From: AC-32 sp963755635
Lineage (GTDB): Bacteria > Actinomycetota > Thermoleophilia > Gaiellales > Gaiellaceae
Assembly (NCBI GenBank): GCA_963755635.1
Contig: CAVWKS010000007.1
Span: forward strand, 62,001-126,000
Direction: 5' to 3'
DNA: 64,000 bases
Made by a program: the position numbers and the translations under genes. The notes beneath the pieces are model-generated. The model saw only the letters and a list, made by a program, of their open reading frames with translations, was not told the origin of the DNA and ran no database searches. Shown here piece after piece: positions 26,637-35,959 of this stretch (its first letter is position 1; every line of letters begins with the position of its first letter).

Positions 26637-27701
26637 ATGCGGGTTGCCCTTGACGTCACACCGGCGGTGACGGCGAAAGCAGGACTTGCGCGCTACACGG
26701 AGCGCCTCTGGAGCGAGCTCGTGCGGCGGGACGATGTCGACGTGAGCGCATTCGCGCTCGGCCGCGGGTCGAACGGTGACTTCGGCCTTCCAGTCACGCG
26801 CAGGCACCTTCCGCTACGGGCCCTGCGGCCCCTCTGGCAGGCATTTCGCTGGCCCCGCGCAGAGACGTTCGTCGGCGAGGTCGACCTTGTGCACACGATT
26901 GCGCTGACGCCGATCCCCACGCGTCGCCCCCAGGTGGTGACGATCCACGACTTGCTTCCCATCACCCATCCTGAGCTTTACCCTCCGGGCGCCGACCGGC
27001 GGCAACGTGCCGACCTGGCCGAGGCGCGCAGAGCCCGCGTCCTGGTCACGACCTGCAGCGCGACCGCCGACGAGATCGTGCGCGTAGCAGCGTTCCCACG
27101 CGACCGGATCGTGGTCGCACCACCCGGCGCGGGCCGGCCCCGGGCGGCTGCGACGTCGCCAATGGAGCCGCCGTTCGTGCTCGCGGTCGGACAGGTGACA
27201 CCACGGAAAGGCTTCGATCTGATCGCTGAGGCCGCTGCCCGACTAGGCGAGCGCTGCCCGCCCGTCGTTCTGGCAGGGCCGGATTGGTGGCATGCGGACG
27301 AGGTTCGGCAGCAAATCGCTGCCGTCGATCGCGGTCACCGCGTGCGGTTTCTCGGCCCCGTCGACGACGAGACACTCGCAGCGCTGTACCAGGCGGCCAC
27401 GGTGGTCTGCCATGCAAGCCGCGCCGAAGGCTTCGGGATGACGTGCCTCGAAGCGATGGCCTTCGGGGCGCCGGTGGTTGCGACGGATCTGCCGCCGATT
27501 CGCGAACTCGCCGCCGGCGCCGTCGAGCTCGTTCCGGCCGACGACTCGGAGGCATTCGCAGAGGGGCTGCGCCGGCTGCTCGACGACGAGGCGCACCGGC
27601 GGAGCTTAGGCGAGGCGGCCCGTGAGCGGGCGGCTGAGTACACCTGGGCGCGGATGGCGGGGCAGGTGGTCGAGGCGTACCGGGTCGCACTCGCCGCGTG
27701 A
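26637..27701 (+). CDS. Family 4 glycosyltransferase
   Basis: The ATG at 26637 gives 354 residues. The N-terminal GT-B domain begins MRVALDVTPAVTAKAGLARY, an acceptor-side pattern of mannosyl- or rhamnosyl-type enzymes, and the C-terminal domain has FVLAVGQVTPRKGFDLIAEA and the donor E-x7-E motif SRAEGFGMTCLEAMAFGAPV. It adds a sugar to a polysaccharide precursor in the cytoplasm. The GTGA overlap with the next gene makes the two glycosyltransferases a coupled pair. Confidence 0.9.
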   Translation: MRVALDVTPAVTAKAGLARYTERLWSELVRRDDVDVSAFALGRGSNGDFGLPVTRRHLPLRALRPLWQAFRWPRAETFVGEVDLVHTIALTPIPTRRPQVVTIHDLLPITHPELYPPGADRRQRADLAEARRARVLVTTCSATADEIVRVAAFPRDRIVVAPPGAGRPRAAATSPMEPPFVLAVGQVTPRKGFDLIAEAAARLGERCPPVVLAGPDWWHADEVRQQIAAVDRGHRVRFLGPVDDETLAALYQAATVVCHASRAEGFGMTCLEAMAFGAPVVATDLPPIRELAAGAVELVPADDSEAFAEGLRRLLDDEAHRRSLGEAARERAAEYTWARMAGQVVEAYRVALAA

Positions 27702-28816
27702 GGGCGCTCGTCGTCCTCCCCGAGCCGCCGCTTCCCGAGGGCGGCGCATCGGGACGCTGCGCGCTCGCGCTCCTCGCTGGATTGCGTGGTCACGGCGTCG
27801 ATGTCCGCGCGCTGGCCGCCCGGGAGTCGTGGGCGGCCCAGGGGGATCCTCCGGTCGCCGCGGGCGTCGAAGTCGTGGAGGTTGCGCCCGAGGAACCTGG
27901 ACTGCGACCTCGGCTGCTCAGCCTGGCGCGGCCGCTCGGCGGTTTGGCTCGGAGCGACCTGGCAGCTCGCGTCCGCGAGGCCGCACGCGACGCGGACATC
28001 CTGCATCTCGAGGAAATCTCGACTGCGTCGCTCGCCGAAGGCCTGTCCCTACCGGTAGTGGCGCATCTCCACTACCTCGTGCTTCGCGACCGGCCGCTCA
28101 GCGCCCCGTGGCGCCGAGAGTTTCGGCACGTCGTCGAGCTCGCGCGCGCAGAACGGCAGGCAATCCGTCGTGGGCGGTTCCTGCTCGCGAGCTCACCCGC
28201 GGTTGCCGACGAGCTTCGCCGGCGCGCCGCTCGCGGAACGGACGTCGTGCTGGCGCCGCTCAGCCTCGAGCCCGATCGTTACCCGGCCGCGCTGCTCGAC
28301 GGGCCGCCCGTCGCGGGTCTGATCGGCAGCGCGTCCTGGCCGCCGACTGCGAACGCCATCCGGGGACTTGCCGACGACGTATGGCCTCGCGTCCGGAAGC
28401 TTGTGCCGGACGCGAGGCTGCAGATCGCAGGGCGCGGGACGAGCTCGCTTGTCGACCAGGTGGCGGGAGTTGAGATGCTCGGCGACGTGTTGTCTGCCGG
28501 AGCGTTCCTACGCGGCCTGTCGCTCCTTCTCTACCCGCTCGAGCGCGGGAGTGGGATGAAGGTCAAGGTGCTGGAGGCGATCGCCTCCGGCGTGCCGGTC
28601 GTCACAACGCCGGCCGGCGCAGAGGGGATTGAGACGAACGACGGCGTCGTCGTGGAATCGGAGCCAGAGCGTCTTGCCCAGGCCGCGGCCGGCCTGCTGC
28701 GAAACGAGGACGAGCGGCGGGAGCGTGGAGCGGCGGCCCGCGCCTGCTTTGAGCAGGCCTACACGCCGATGCCGGCCACCGAGCCAGTCGCGGCGCTGTA
28801 CTCGAGGATGGCCTAG
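27698..28816 (+). CDS. Glycosyltransferase, GT4-like with non-canonical donor motif
   Basis: Starting at GTG 27698 (overlap GTGA), 372 residues. The start VVLPEPPLPEGGASGRCALA is a GT-B N-terminus; the C-terminal half has VAGLIGSASWPPTANAIRGL, ARLQIAGRGTSS and MKVKVLEAIASGVPVVTTPAGAEGI. The usual EGxGxxxxE is replaced by ERGSGMKVKVLEA, as found in sugar transferases of the GT4 family that act on capsule or spore polysaccharide. Acceptor and sugar are unknown. It ends tail-to-tail with the kinase-like gene with a 4-bp overlap. Confidence 0.88.
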   Translation: MRALVVLPEPPLPEGGASGRCALALLAGLRGHGVDVRALAARESWAAQGDPPVAAGVEVVEVAPEEPGLRPRLLSLARPLGGLARSDLAARVREAARDADILHLEEISTASLAEGLSLPVVAHLHYLVLRDRPLSAPWRREFRHVVELARAERQAIRRGRFLLASSPAVADELRRRAARGTDVVLAPLSLEPDRYPAALLDGPPVAGLIGSASWPPTANAIRGLADDVWPRVRKLVPDARLQIAGRGTSSLVDQVAGVEMLGDVLSAGAFLRGLSLLLYPLERGSGMKVKVLEAIASGVPVVTTPAGAEGIETNDGVVVESEPERLAQAAAGLLRNEDERRERGAAARACFEQAYTPMPATEPVAALYSRMA

Positions 28817-30234
28817 CGCCAACGGTCCCAGCCCGGGCCAAGCAGCGGATCCTCGAGCCAGATCGGTGCGATTCGCTCCGCAGGCGGCAGCGGTGCGGAC
28901 TGCCCGACTTGGCCGGCCGCTGCGCCCCGGGCGACGTGCGAGAGGCCATGAGCGAGCCAGCAGAGCGTCGCGAGCGGTCCGACCGACTCCGGGGGGAGCT
29001 GGAGCTCCTGGACGTACCGCCTGATCCACTCGAAGAGCGTGCTCGACGCCGGCAGATCGCCGCGGAGGAGCCGCACGGCGTGGGCGGTGCGCTCCTCGAA
29101 GCTGCCCATCCGGTCGAGCTGGCCGAGCGCGTCGACGGCGAAGTAGAGGAGGTCCCAGAGCGGCAAGCCCGCTGGACGGGCTGACTCCCAGTCGAGGACC
29201 GTGAAGCGCCCCGGACCGGCGAAGACGACGTTCCACGTGCCCAGGTCGTTGTGCTGCAGCACCGTGGGAACGGCGCGGACGGCTTCGAGCAGCCCGGCCG
29301 GCGCATTCCAGCGCGGCACGACCTCGCGTCCAAGTCGCTCGAGCTCGTCGTCGATCCCCTTGGCGGCGGCGGTCTCCGCGCCGACCGCCTGCGTCCAGCC
29401 TGTGACGTCTGCGAATGCGGTGTGAGCGGCGCCCGTGCGCCGCGGTAGCAACGTCGAAAGCCGCTCTCCGAGCGCCGCCGTCTCGAGCGAGGCGTGGTGG
29501 CCGTCGACCTCGAACCTGCCCAGCAGCTGCGGCGCATGCGCGGCGGCGCTGCCGCCGGTGTCGTGGGCGAGCGCAAGCCCGCGCTCGTCGCGCGCGAACG
29601 GCTCCTCGTAGCCCGGCACGCGGGCGAGCTTCAGGGCCCAGGCGGGCTCGGCGGAGACAGGGGCGAAAAGGTGGAAGACGGCCCGCGCAAGCGCATCGCC
29701 CTGTCCGAGCGTCAGGAACCACCGCACCTCGGGATCGGCGCCGAACACGGCCGCGGCCGCGATCGCCAATGGCGGGCCGGGCTCCCGCAGGCCGAGCGTT
29801 TGCAGCGGACGGGGATCCGGAAGCGCGCCGAACCGCGCGAGCCCCGCCACAGCGGCGTTGCGGGCGCGCTTCGCTTGCGACCGGGCCGGCCGCCAGGTGC
29901 GCAGGGCGTAGCGGACGGGCGCGTCGCGGGCGAGCGGGAGCACGAGGTCGGGAGCCTCGATACTGGGCAGCGGCAGGAATCTCGAGGTGTGGTAGCCCGC
30001 CCGGCGCAGCGCGGTTCGTCCGCCTCGCCCTTCGAGCAGCACCGCCCGCGCCCCGAGCGCAGCCGCCTCCGGCGCCCGCCGCGTGGAAGCGACGGCGAGG
30101 TCGAGCTCGCCTCTATCCGCGACCTCGACGCCTGCCTCGGTGAGCGCCTCGCGCCAGGCTTCCGCGTCGAGCACCGCCGCTCGCCGCACGGGATGCGGGA
30201 GCGCGAACCGGAGGTCGATCCGTCTCAGGCTCAC
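28813..30234 (-). CDS. APH/choline-kinase-like phosphotransferase with extra N-terminal domain
   Basis: The GTG at 30234 (overlap with the deacetylase stop) gives 473 residues. The C-terminal half is an aminoglycoside-phosphotransferase or choline-kinase fold: catalytic loop LQHNDLGTWNVV (HxDxxxxN) and VLDWESARPAGLPLWDL (the DFG-like DWE, metal binding). The about 200 N-terminal residues (RFALPHPVRRAAVLDAEAW and GYHTSRFLPLPSIEAPDLVL) are not recognised and carry no membrane segment. The setting among glycosyltransferases suggests it phosphorylates a sugar, polyol or small alcohol for an envelope polymer; antibiotic resistance is less likely. Substrate unproven. Confidence 0.75.
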   Translation of the reverse strand: MSLRRIDLRFALPHPVRRAAVLDAEAWREALTEAGVEVADRGELDLAVASTRRAPEAAALGARAVLLEGRGGRTALRRAGYHTSRFLPLPSIEAPDLVLPLARDAPVRYALRTWRPARSQAKRARNAAVAGLARFGALPDPRPLQTLGLREPGPPLAIAAAAVFGADPEVRWFLTLGQGDALARAVFHLFAPVSAEPAWALKLARVPGYEEPFARDERGLALAHDTGGSAAAHAPQLLGRFEVDGHHASLETAALGERLSTLLPRRTGAAHTAFADVTGWTQAVGAETAAAKGIDDELERLGREVVPRWNAPAGLLEAVRAVPTVLQHNDLGTWNVVFAGPGRFTVLDWESARPAGLPLWDLLYFAVDALGQLDRMGSFEERTAHAVRLLRGDLPASSTLFEWIRRYVQELQLPPESVGPLATLCWLAHGLSHVARGAAAGQVGQSAPLPPAERIAPIWLEDPLLGPGWDRWR

Positions 30235-31430
30235 CTGCGCCGCCAGGGCGGTGGCTCGCCGGTGACGACCTTCCACAGCACGCTGAGCGGCCCGTCGGCC
30301 GCATGGACGCTGACGCGCCGCAGGCACCAGGGGTCGGTGCCCAGTCCGTTTCGGCCTTTCTCGGTCGTCCACGCCGCGCGGAAGCCCGCGGAGACGGCCG
30401 CGGCCCGCACGGCGTGATCGTGACGGCCGTTCGGGTAGGCGAGCAGCGGGATCGCGTCAGGCAGCCGGTTCCCGAGGTCGGCGAGTGACCCGCGCAGCTC
30501 CGACTCGAGCTCGGCTCCCGCGAGCGAGTCGAGGGGGCGGTGTGTCCTCCCGTGCGCCCCCACCGCGACCCCGCGCCGCTCGAGGAGCTCGAGGCTCTCC
30601 CAGGAGAGGAGCGGCTCGCCGTCCAGCCATGCCGCAGAGCCGCCGACCTCCTGCGTGCAGACGAAGAGCTGCGGGGTGGAGGCTGCCTGAGCGGTCAGCG
30701 GACCCCCGGCGTCTTCGGTTCCGTCGTCGACGGTGATCACGAACGCCCGGCTCGGCATGCTGCCGTCGCCGTCGTGGAAGGACAGGAGCTCCTCGGGCGA
30801 CAGCGGACGGAAGCCGAGTAGGTCCAGCACCCGGAGCTGTCGGGCGAACCGGCGTGGGTGCAGGTCTACCCGCTCCTGGCCCGGCTTCCGGTCGCCGGCC
30901 AGCCGGTGGTAGACGAGGGCGGCATAGGAGGCGTTCAGCTGGTCCCATTCCCGTGGCGTCGCCGCCTCTCGCGCGCCTGCCCAGAACGCTCGCTCGGCGC
31001 TGGCGCGCAGGCGCCTCAGGCTGCGGCGCGGGAGCGGGAGCCGTCGGGCGAAACGGTGGGCCGTCCCGGCCTGCGTGCGGGCGCCGAGCTGGAGCTCCGT
31101 GAGCAGCGTCGGGTCGGCGCGCCAGATCTCGACCGACGAGCGGCCGCGGGCCCGGCACAACTCCAGGAGCTCACGCGGGCTCGCGAGCTCGTCGGGCTCG
31201 CCCCACGCGAGCTCCACGCCGGCTCGGCGCAGGCGAACCGCAAGCGCCTCGGCTCTCGCAGCGCCTTCCGGAAGGCCGCGCGCGGCCTCGTCGAGGAGAG
31301 CGCCGGGAGGCGAGACACGCGCCACGAGGCGGTCGAACGGGCCTACGAGGACCGGGTGCCTGGCGGCGAGCCCGGCGGCGTCGCCGATCCCCCGGGGGCC
31401 GGCAACCGAGTGCAGCGTCGCCTCGCTCAC
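30231..31430 (-). CDS. Polysaccharide deacetylase family protein
   Basis: The GTG at 31430 gives 399 residues. The second half is a NodB-type carbohydrate esterase: FVITVDDGTEDAGGP (D-D), AVGAHGRTHRPLDSL (H-x3-H metal ligands), LLAYPNGRHDHAV and a late AAWTTEKGRNGLG. The first about 200 residues, rich in Arg and Ala, have no clear family. There is no signal peptide, so it is probably cytoplasmic or membrane-associated. The TGA/GTG overlaps on both sides show it is the middle gene of a three-gene unit with the glycosyltransferase and the kinase-like gene. Confidence 0.82.
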   Translation of the reverse strand: MSEATLHSVAGPRGIGDAAGLAARHPVLVGPFDRLVARVSPPGALLDEAARGLPEGAARAEALAVRLRRAGVELAWGEPDELASPRELLELCRARGRSSVEIWRADPTLLTELQLGARTQAGTAHRFARRLPLPRRSLRRLRASAERAFWAGAREAATPREWDQLNASYAALVYHRLAGDRKPGQERVDLHPRRFARQLRVLDLLGFRPLSPEELLSFHDGDGSMPSRAFVITVDDGTEDAGGPLTAQAASTPQLFVCTQEVGGSAAWLDGEPLLSWESLELLERRGVAVGAHGRTHRPLDSLAGAELESELRGSLADLGNRLPDAIPLLAYPNGRHDHAVRAAAVSAGFRAAWTTEKGRNGLGTDPWCLRRVSVHAADGPLSVLWKVVTGEPPPWRRR

Positions 31431-32482
31431 GCCGAGAGGGCGGCGTCGTAGACGCGGGCCGTCTCCGCCACCATCGACGCGGTCGTGAAGCGTTCCAGGG
31501 CCCGCCTGTGGGCCGCAGCGCCGCGCTCGCGCCGCAGCGAGGCGGACAGTGCGAGCTCGCGAAGCGCCTCGGCCAGAGCGCCGGGGTCGTCCGCGGGTAT
31601 GACCGCGCCGGCCCCGTCGAGCGCGAGCCTGACGTCGCCGACGTCGCTGGCGACGCAGGGAAGGCCGCTCATCATCGCCTCCAGCAGCGCGAAGGGTAGC
31701 CCTTCCCAGCGCGAGGGCAGACAGAACGCGGCCAGCTCACGGTGGAAGGCGGGGACGTCGTCGACGAAGCCGGGCAGCTCGACCGGCAGGCCGTCCGCGG
31801 CGGCGGCCAGGGCGGCGCGATCCGGCCCGTCGCCGGCGATCACAGCCTCGACCGCCATGCCCTCGCCCGCGAGCCGGCGCACGGCCTCGATCAGGACGTC
31901 GAAGCCCTTCTGCGCGGTCAGGCGGCCGACGCCGCCCACGCGCAGCGGGCCGTCACGGGGCGCCACGGCGGGACGCTCGTCGACGCCGTTCGCGACCACC
32001 TGGACGAGGTGCTCGGGGAGGCCGAGCTCGCCGCAGAGTTGCCGGCGTGTCTCCTCCGAGACGGCGATCAGGCGCGCGAGCCGGCGGTAGGCGAGGCTCA
32101 TGATTCTGGTCTGGGGAGAGCTCTCGAGTTGAGCGACGATGTGCAGCGTCGCGACCGCCCGGAGACGCAGCAGGGCGGAAAGGCCGATCATGTGCCGGTT
32201 GTTCGCGGCCGTGGTCATGTTCACGTGCACCAGGTCGGGGCGCGTGGCACGGAGGGCGCGGCCTGCGCGGGCGAGACCAGTGACGTCCGTCTTGCCACGC
32301 GGCCGTTCGAAGAGCGCGAGCCGTTTCCCCGCCGCCTCCCGCAGCTGCGGAGGCACATCCGGGGTTGCGAGCAGCGTGCGCTCGAATCGCGCGGGCAGAT
32401 GGCGGAGAAGCTGTGCCGCGTAGGCCTCGGCACCGCCGTAGACGTCGCTGTCGACGACGATCGTCAGCCGAACCTCCTGCAC
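31427..32482 (-). CDS. Family 4 glycosyltransferase
   Basis: The ATG at 32482 starts a 351-residue GT-B protein: VRLTIVVDSDVYGGAEAYAA at the start (GGAE acceptor loop), GGVGRLTAQKGFDVLIEAVR at the hinge, AGDGPDRAAL and the donor motif PSRWEGLPFALLEAMMSGLP. It is the first gene of the leftward unit and starts 71 bp from the rightward methyltransferase gene, with the promoters of both in that gap. Confidence 0.9.
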   Translation of the reverse strand: MQEVRLTIVVDSDVYGGAEAYAAQLLRHLPARFERTLLATPDVPPQLREAAGKRLALFERPRGKTDVTGLARAGRALRATRPDLVHVNMTTAANNRHMIGLSALLRLRAVATLHIVAQLESSPQTRIMSLAYRRLARLIAVSEETRRQLCGELGLPEHLVQVVANGVDERPAVAPRDGPLRVGGVGRLTAQKGFDVLIEAVRRLAGEGMAVEAVIAGDGPDRAALAAAADGLPVELPGFVDDVPAFHRELAAFCLPSRWEGLPFALLEAMMSGLPCVASDVGDVRLALDGAGAVIPADDPGALAEALRELALSASLRRERGAAAHRRALERFTTASMVAETARVYDAALSA

Positions 32483-32553
32483 GTGGCGGACGTTAGCGAC
32501 CTCCTCGGCCGCAGGGACTCCGGAAAGCTCCGAGCTACCATCAGTGCAGCGCG

Positions 32554-33309
32554 ATGTCGAGGACCACGGAGCTCTCAGCGGCGGTCCGAGCGCGGTTGGA
32601 GCGTTATGCCCGCGATCTGCCCCCGGCCCGTAGGCTCCGTTTCCAGCTCGTGCTCCGGTCGCTGGAACGTCTCGGGCGGAACGGCCCGCTGCGGGTGCTG
32701 GACGCTGGGGCCGGCGAAGGCATTCTTTCGCTCGCGATCGCGCGTCGGCATCCGACCTGGACGATCGTGGCGGCCGACATACGCGCGGATGCCCTCCAGC
32801 AAGGTCGCGCCGAAGCCGATCGAGAGGGGGTGCGAAACGTTAGCTTCGAGCTGCTCGACCTCACGCGTCCTCTTCCCGACCCTGGGTACGACGTCGTGCT
32901 CGCAATCGAGTGTCTCGAGGAGATCGAGGACGACGAGACCGCGGTCGCGTCGCTCGCGGCGGCCCTGCGCCCGGACGGGCTCTTCCTCGTTCACGTCCCG
33001 GAGCGCGACTGGGAGCCGGTGCTCCACGGCAGCGAGCGGCGCTGGAGGGACGAGGTCCGGCACGGCTACTCCTGCGAGGAGCTGACCGAGCTTCTCGACC
33101 GGCACGGGCTCGACGTCTCGACGATCGTGGCGACCACGCGCGGAACCGTGAGGCTGGCGCAGGAGATCCGCGACCGGATCAAGACCGCACGCCTCGCCAC
33201 GCGCCTCCTCGCCTACCCTCCCCTCACCGCGGCGCTCTGGCTGGAGCGGCTCGGCGTCACGTGGGGTCCGGCGCGAGAGCTCTACGCCGAAGCGAGGATG
33301 CGCGGATGA
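32554..33309 (+). CDS. SAM-dependent methyltransferase in the polysaccharide locus
   Basis: This 251-residue protein has motif I RVLDAGAGEGILSLAIA (around residue 48), an acidic end of strand 2 (VAADIRADALQQG), and LRPDGLFLVHVPERDW. It resembles small Rossmann methyltransferases that methylate sugars or lipids at the ends of polysaccharide chains. It opens a rightward run that includes two glycosyltransferases and a flippase. The acceptor is not known. Confidence 0.85.
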   Translation: MSRTTELSAAVRARLERYARDLPPARRLRFQLVLRSLERLGRNGPLRVLDAGAGEGILSLAIARRHPTWTIVAADIRADALQQGRAEADREGVRNVSFELLDLTRPLPDPGYDVVLAIECLEEIEDDETAVASLAAALRPDGLFLVHVPERDWEPVLHGSERRWRDEVRHGYSCEELTELLDRHGLDVSTIVATTRGTVRLAQEIRDRIKTARLATRLLAYPPLTAALWLERLGVTWGPARELYAEARMRG

Positions 33310-33340
33310 GACGGTTCCTCGACCCGAGTCTGACGGGCCG

Positions 33341-34344
33341 GTGAAGGCCGGCGAGCCGCCGACCTTCTCGGTCCTGATCCGGACGCACCAGCTGGCCGAG
33401 ACGGTGGGCGATGCGGTGGAGTCGGCGCTCGCACAGACTCTGCCGCCCTTCGAGGTGGTCGTCTGCGACGACGGCTCAACCGACGGGACCGAGGACGTGC
33501 TGCGCCCTTACGGCGACAGGATCGTCTACCTGCGCGGCGAGAGCCTCGGGCCGGCGGGCGCCTTCAACCGGGCCCTCGACGCGGCCACCGGCGACTTCGT
33601 CGTCGTGCTCGACGCGGACGACGTCTTCGAGCCGGAGCGAGTCGAGGCGCTGTCCGAGCTCGCCGCGGCGCGGCCCGACCTCGACATTGTCACGACGGAC
33701 GCTGCTTGGGGGTCGGACGGGGAGATCGTCGGGCGATTCAACCGCGAAGCCAACCCCTTCGAGGTCGAGGATCAGCGTGCGGTGATCGTCGAGCGGTGCT
33801 TCATCGTCGCTCCCGGCGCACGCCGGACGGCCGTGCTCGCGGTCGGCGGCCAGGACGCACGCCTCCACGCCGCGGCCGACTGGGACTGCTGGATGCGGAT
33901 GATCCTGGGCGGGTCGAAGGCGGGCTCCGTCGACGAGCCTCTGCTCCGCTACCGGTTGCGGGAGGAGAGCACGAGCGGCCACCGCTCGGCTCGTTCGTGG
34001 AGCGCCTGTACATGCTGGAGGACCTCCTCGGGGATACCGCCTTGCCGCCCGAGGATCGCGCGCGGCTCGGCGCTCCCTGGGCGGCATCGCGCCACGCTCG
34101 CGCTCGCCGAGGCGTACGAAGCTGCAGGGCGGGCAGCCCCGACGCCCGCGCCTGGCCCTCGCAGCCGCCCGCGAGCGGGCGCACGGGAGCAGGATGCGCG
34201 CGCGAGCGGCGCTGCTCCGGCCGCGCCGTCCCGCTCCGGCCGTGGCTCGTCATCCGGCTCGGCTTCCCTCCACGCCTCGTGCGCCGCGACGTCACGGGCC
34301 AGGATGAGCTCCGGACCCGCAATCCCTCCGCACGCGGAGCATGA
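33341..34344 (+). CDS. Family 2 glycosyltransferase (copy A), frame-broken at the C-terminus
   Basis: The GTG at 33341 starts FSVLIRTHQLAETVGDAVES, VVCDDGSTDGTEDVL, FVVVLDADDVFEPERVEAL (DxD), and ADWDCWMRMIL. From about 33985 the reading moves to another frame: GSFVERLYMLEDLLGDTALP, then parts in a third frame, ending probably at the TGA at 34342-34344 after LGFPPRLVRRDVTG. It is a GT-A enzyme. The second copy, at 35953, is a clear paralogue with the same blocks. Copy A runs into the flippase start, so the exact junction is uncertain. Confidence 0.8.
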
Positions 34345-35959
34345 GCCCCCGAGGACGCGCCGGCACCGTGGCGCCGCCGTGCTCCGCGGCGGCGTCTGGA
34401 ACCTCGTAGGGCTCTTCGTGCCCCAGCTCGCGCTGCTGGCCGTCTCGATCGCGGCCGCGCGCTACCTGGGCAGGGATCAGTTCGGTCGCCAGAGCTTCAT
34501 CGCGTTCGTCGAGGTGACCACGCTGACGCTGTGCGCGGCAGGCCTGCCGCTCGCGCTCGCCCGCTTCGCCGGCGACGCGGTCGGCCGCGGCAAGCAGGGA
34601 GTGGTCAGGGGCCTCGCCCGCTGGGTGGGCCGGATGACGGTCATCCTCGGCCTGGCCGGGGCCGGCGTGCTGGCCGGTATCGGGCTCGCCGGAGCGACGC
34701 CGCGCGCGGCCTGGTTGCTCGCCGCCTCGGTCGTCCTACTCGGCACCGTGCAGCGGATTCCCTCGGCGGTGCTGAACGGGCTCCAGCTCTGGCGTGGGCC
34801 GTCGCTCGTGGGCGTTGTGATGGCGGTGGCGATGGCGGTTGCGGGAATCCTCGTGCTGGCGGCAGGCGGCGGGATCGTGGGCATGTTCGCGGTCGAAGCC
34901 GTCGCCGCCGTCGTCAGCCTCGCATGGCTCTGGCTGGTGTCGCGCCGCGCCCAGGTGCCCCTCGGCCCGCCGGTGCCGGTCGAGCCCCCACTCAAGCAGG
35001 AGTTCCTCCGCTACGCGTTCGTGGCCTCACTCGGCGTCGTGCTGACGCTGATCGTCTGGCGGCGGTCGGAGTTCCTCTTCCTGAATCATTACTCGAGCGA
35101 CTCGGAGATCGCGCTCTACTCGGTCGCGTTCTCGGCAGTGGCCGCGCTGCTCCTCATTCCGCAGGCGCTCGTCGGCGTCGTGCTCCCGGCGGTCGCGAAC
35201 CTGCTCGGGGCCGGTGCCACGGACCACATACGCTGGGGCTTCGAGAGGGCGATCCGGCTGCTTCTCCTCCTGACTCTGCCGATGACGGCGGTCTCGATCG
35301 CGCTCGGTCCCCAGACGCTGCGGCTTGTCTACGGGGAGAACTTCGGCGGTGCCGGCACAGTCGTGATCGTGCTCCTCGCTCCGATTCCGCTCGTCACCCT
35401 GATCAACCTGAGCAAGGTCGTGCTCGCCGGCATGGGCCGGCAGTGGTTCCAGCTCAGCACGGGCGCCATCGGAGCCGCGGTGAACGTCGGGCTGGACTTC
35501 CTGCTCATCCCCGGGCACGCGGCGCTCGGAGCAGCGTTCGCGAACTGCGGCGGGCAGCTCGTTTCCGGTCTGCCCGTCCTCGTCTACGCCTGGCGGCGGA
35601 TCGGTGTCCGGCAATGGGCACCTCCGGCCCTGGCGCGAACGGTGCTTGTCTCGGTCGGGGCAGGTCTGTCCGGCTGGCTGGTGCAGCGCTGGCTCGGCGG
35701 GGCCCTCGGCGTCCTGATCGGGCTCGGCGCCGCAACCGCGACGTTCCTCGTGCTGGCCGCCTGGCTTCGGATCCTGACCGCCGAGGACGCTGTGTGGCTG
35801 GAGAAGGCTCTCGGCCGCCCCACGGCGGCCGCGTCGCGCGCGCAATCCGGATGTGCGCCCATCCGCGCTCGCCGGCGGAGGCGGGATGAGGCCGGTCCTA
35901 GCTCCCGACCGCCTACGGCCGGGCTGCATCCCGGGCCGAGCCGTCGTTCAGCGTGCTGA
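34304..35959 (+). CDS. Wzx-type polysaccharide flippase (MOP superfamily)
   Basis: The frame beginning at ATG 34304 (MSSGPAIPPHAEH) gives 551 residues with about 12-14 membrane helices and the arrangement of an oligosaccharide flippase: GVWNLVGLFVPQLALLAVS as the first helix, AARYLGRDQFGRQSFIAFVE, VVWRRSEFLFLNHYS-type VWRRSEFLFLNHYS and LRLVYGENFGGAGTVVIVLL. It carries undecaprenyl-linked oligosaccharides across the membrane. It lies between the two paralogous glycosyltransferases. The C-terminus after residue about 520 is not typical and overlaps the next gene by 7 bp, so a shift near 35889 is possible. Confidence 0.88.
   Translation: MSSGPAIPPHAEHEPPRTRRHRGAAVLRGGVWNLVGLFVPQLALLAVSIAAARYLGRDQFGRQSFIAFVEVTTLTLCAAGLPLALARFAGDAVGRGKQGVVRGLARWVGRMTVILGLAGAGVLAGIGLAGATPRAAWLLAASVVLLGTVQRIPSAVLNGLQLWRGPSLVGVVMAVAMAVAGILVLAAGGGIVGMFAVEAVAAVVSLAWLWLVSRRAQVPLGPPVPVEPPLKQEFLRYAFVASLGVVLTLIVWRRSEFLFLNHYSSDSEIALYSVAFSAVAALLLIPQALVGVVLPAVANLLGAGATDHIRWGFERAIRLLLLLTLPMTAVSIALGPQTLRLVYGENFGGAGTVVIVLLAPIPLVTLINLSKVVLAGMGRQWFQLSTGAIGAAVNVGLDFLLIPGHAALGAAFANCGGQLVSGLPVLVYAWRRIGVRQWAPPALARTVLVSVGAGLSGWLVQRWLGGALGVLIGLGAATATFLVLAAWLRILTAEDAVWLEKALGRPTAAASRAQSGCAPIRARRRRRDEAGPSSRPPTAGLHPGPSRRSAC

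Noticed and set aside
28813..30234. Aminoglycoside resistance gene
   Set aside because: The kinase half resembles APH but the context is sugar-polymer synthesis and the N-terminal domain is unlike resistance enzymes.
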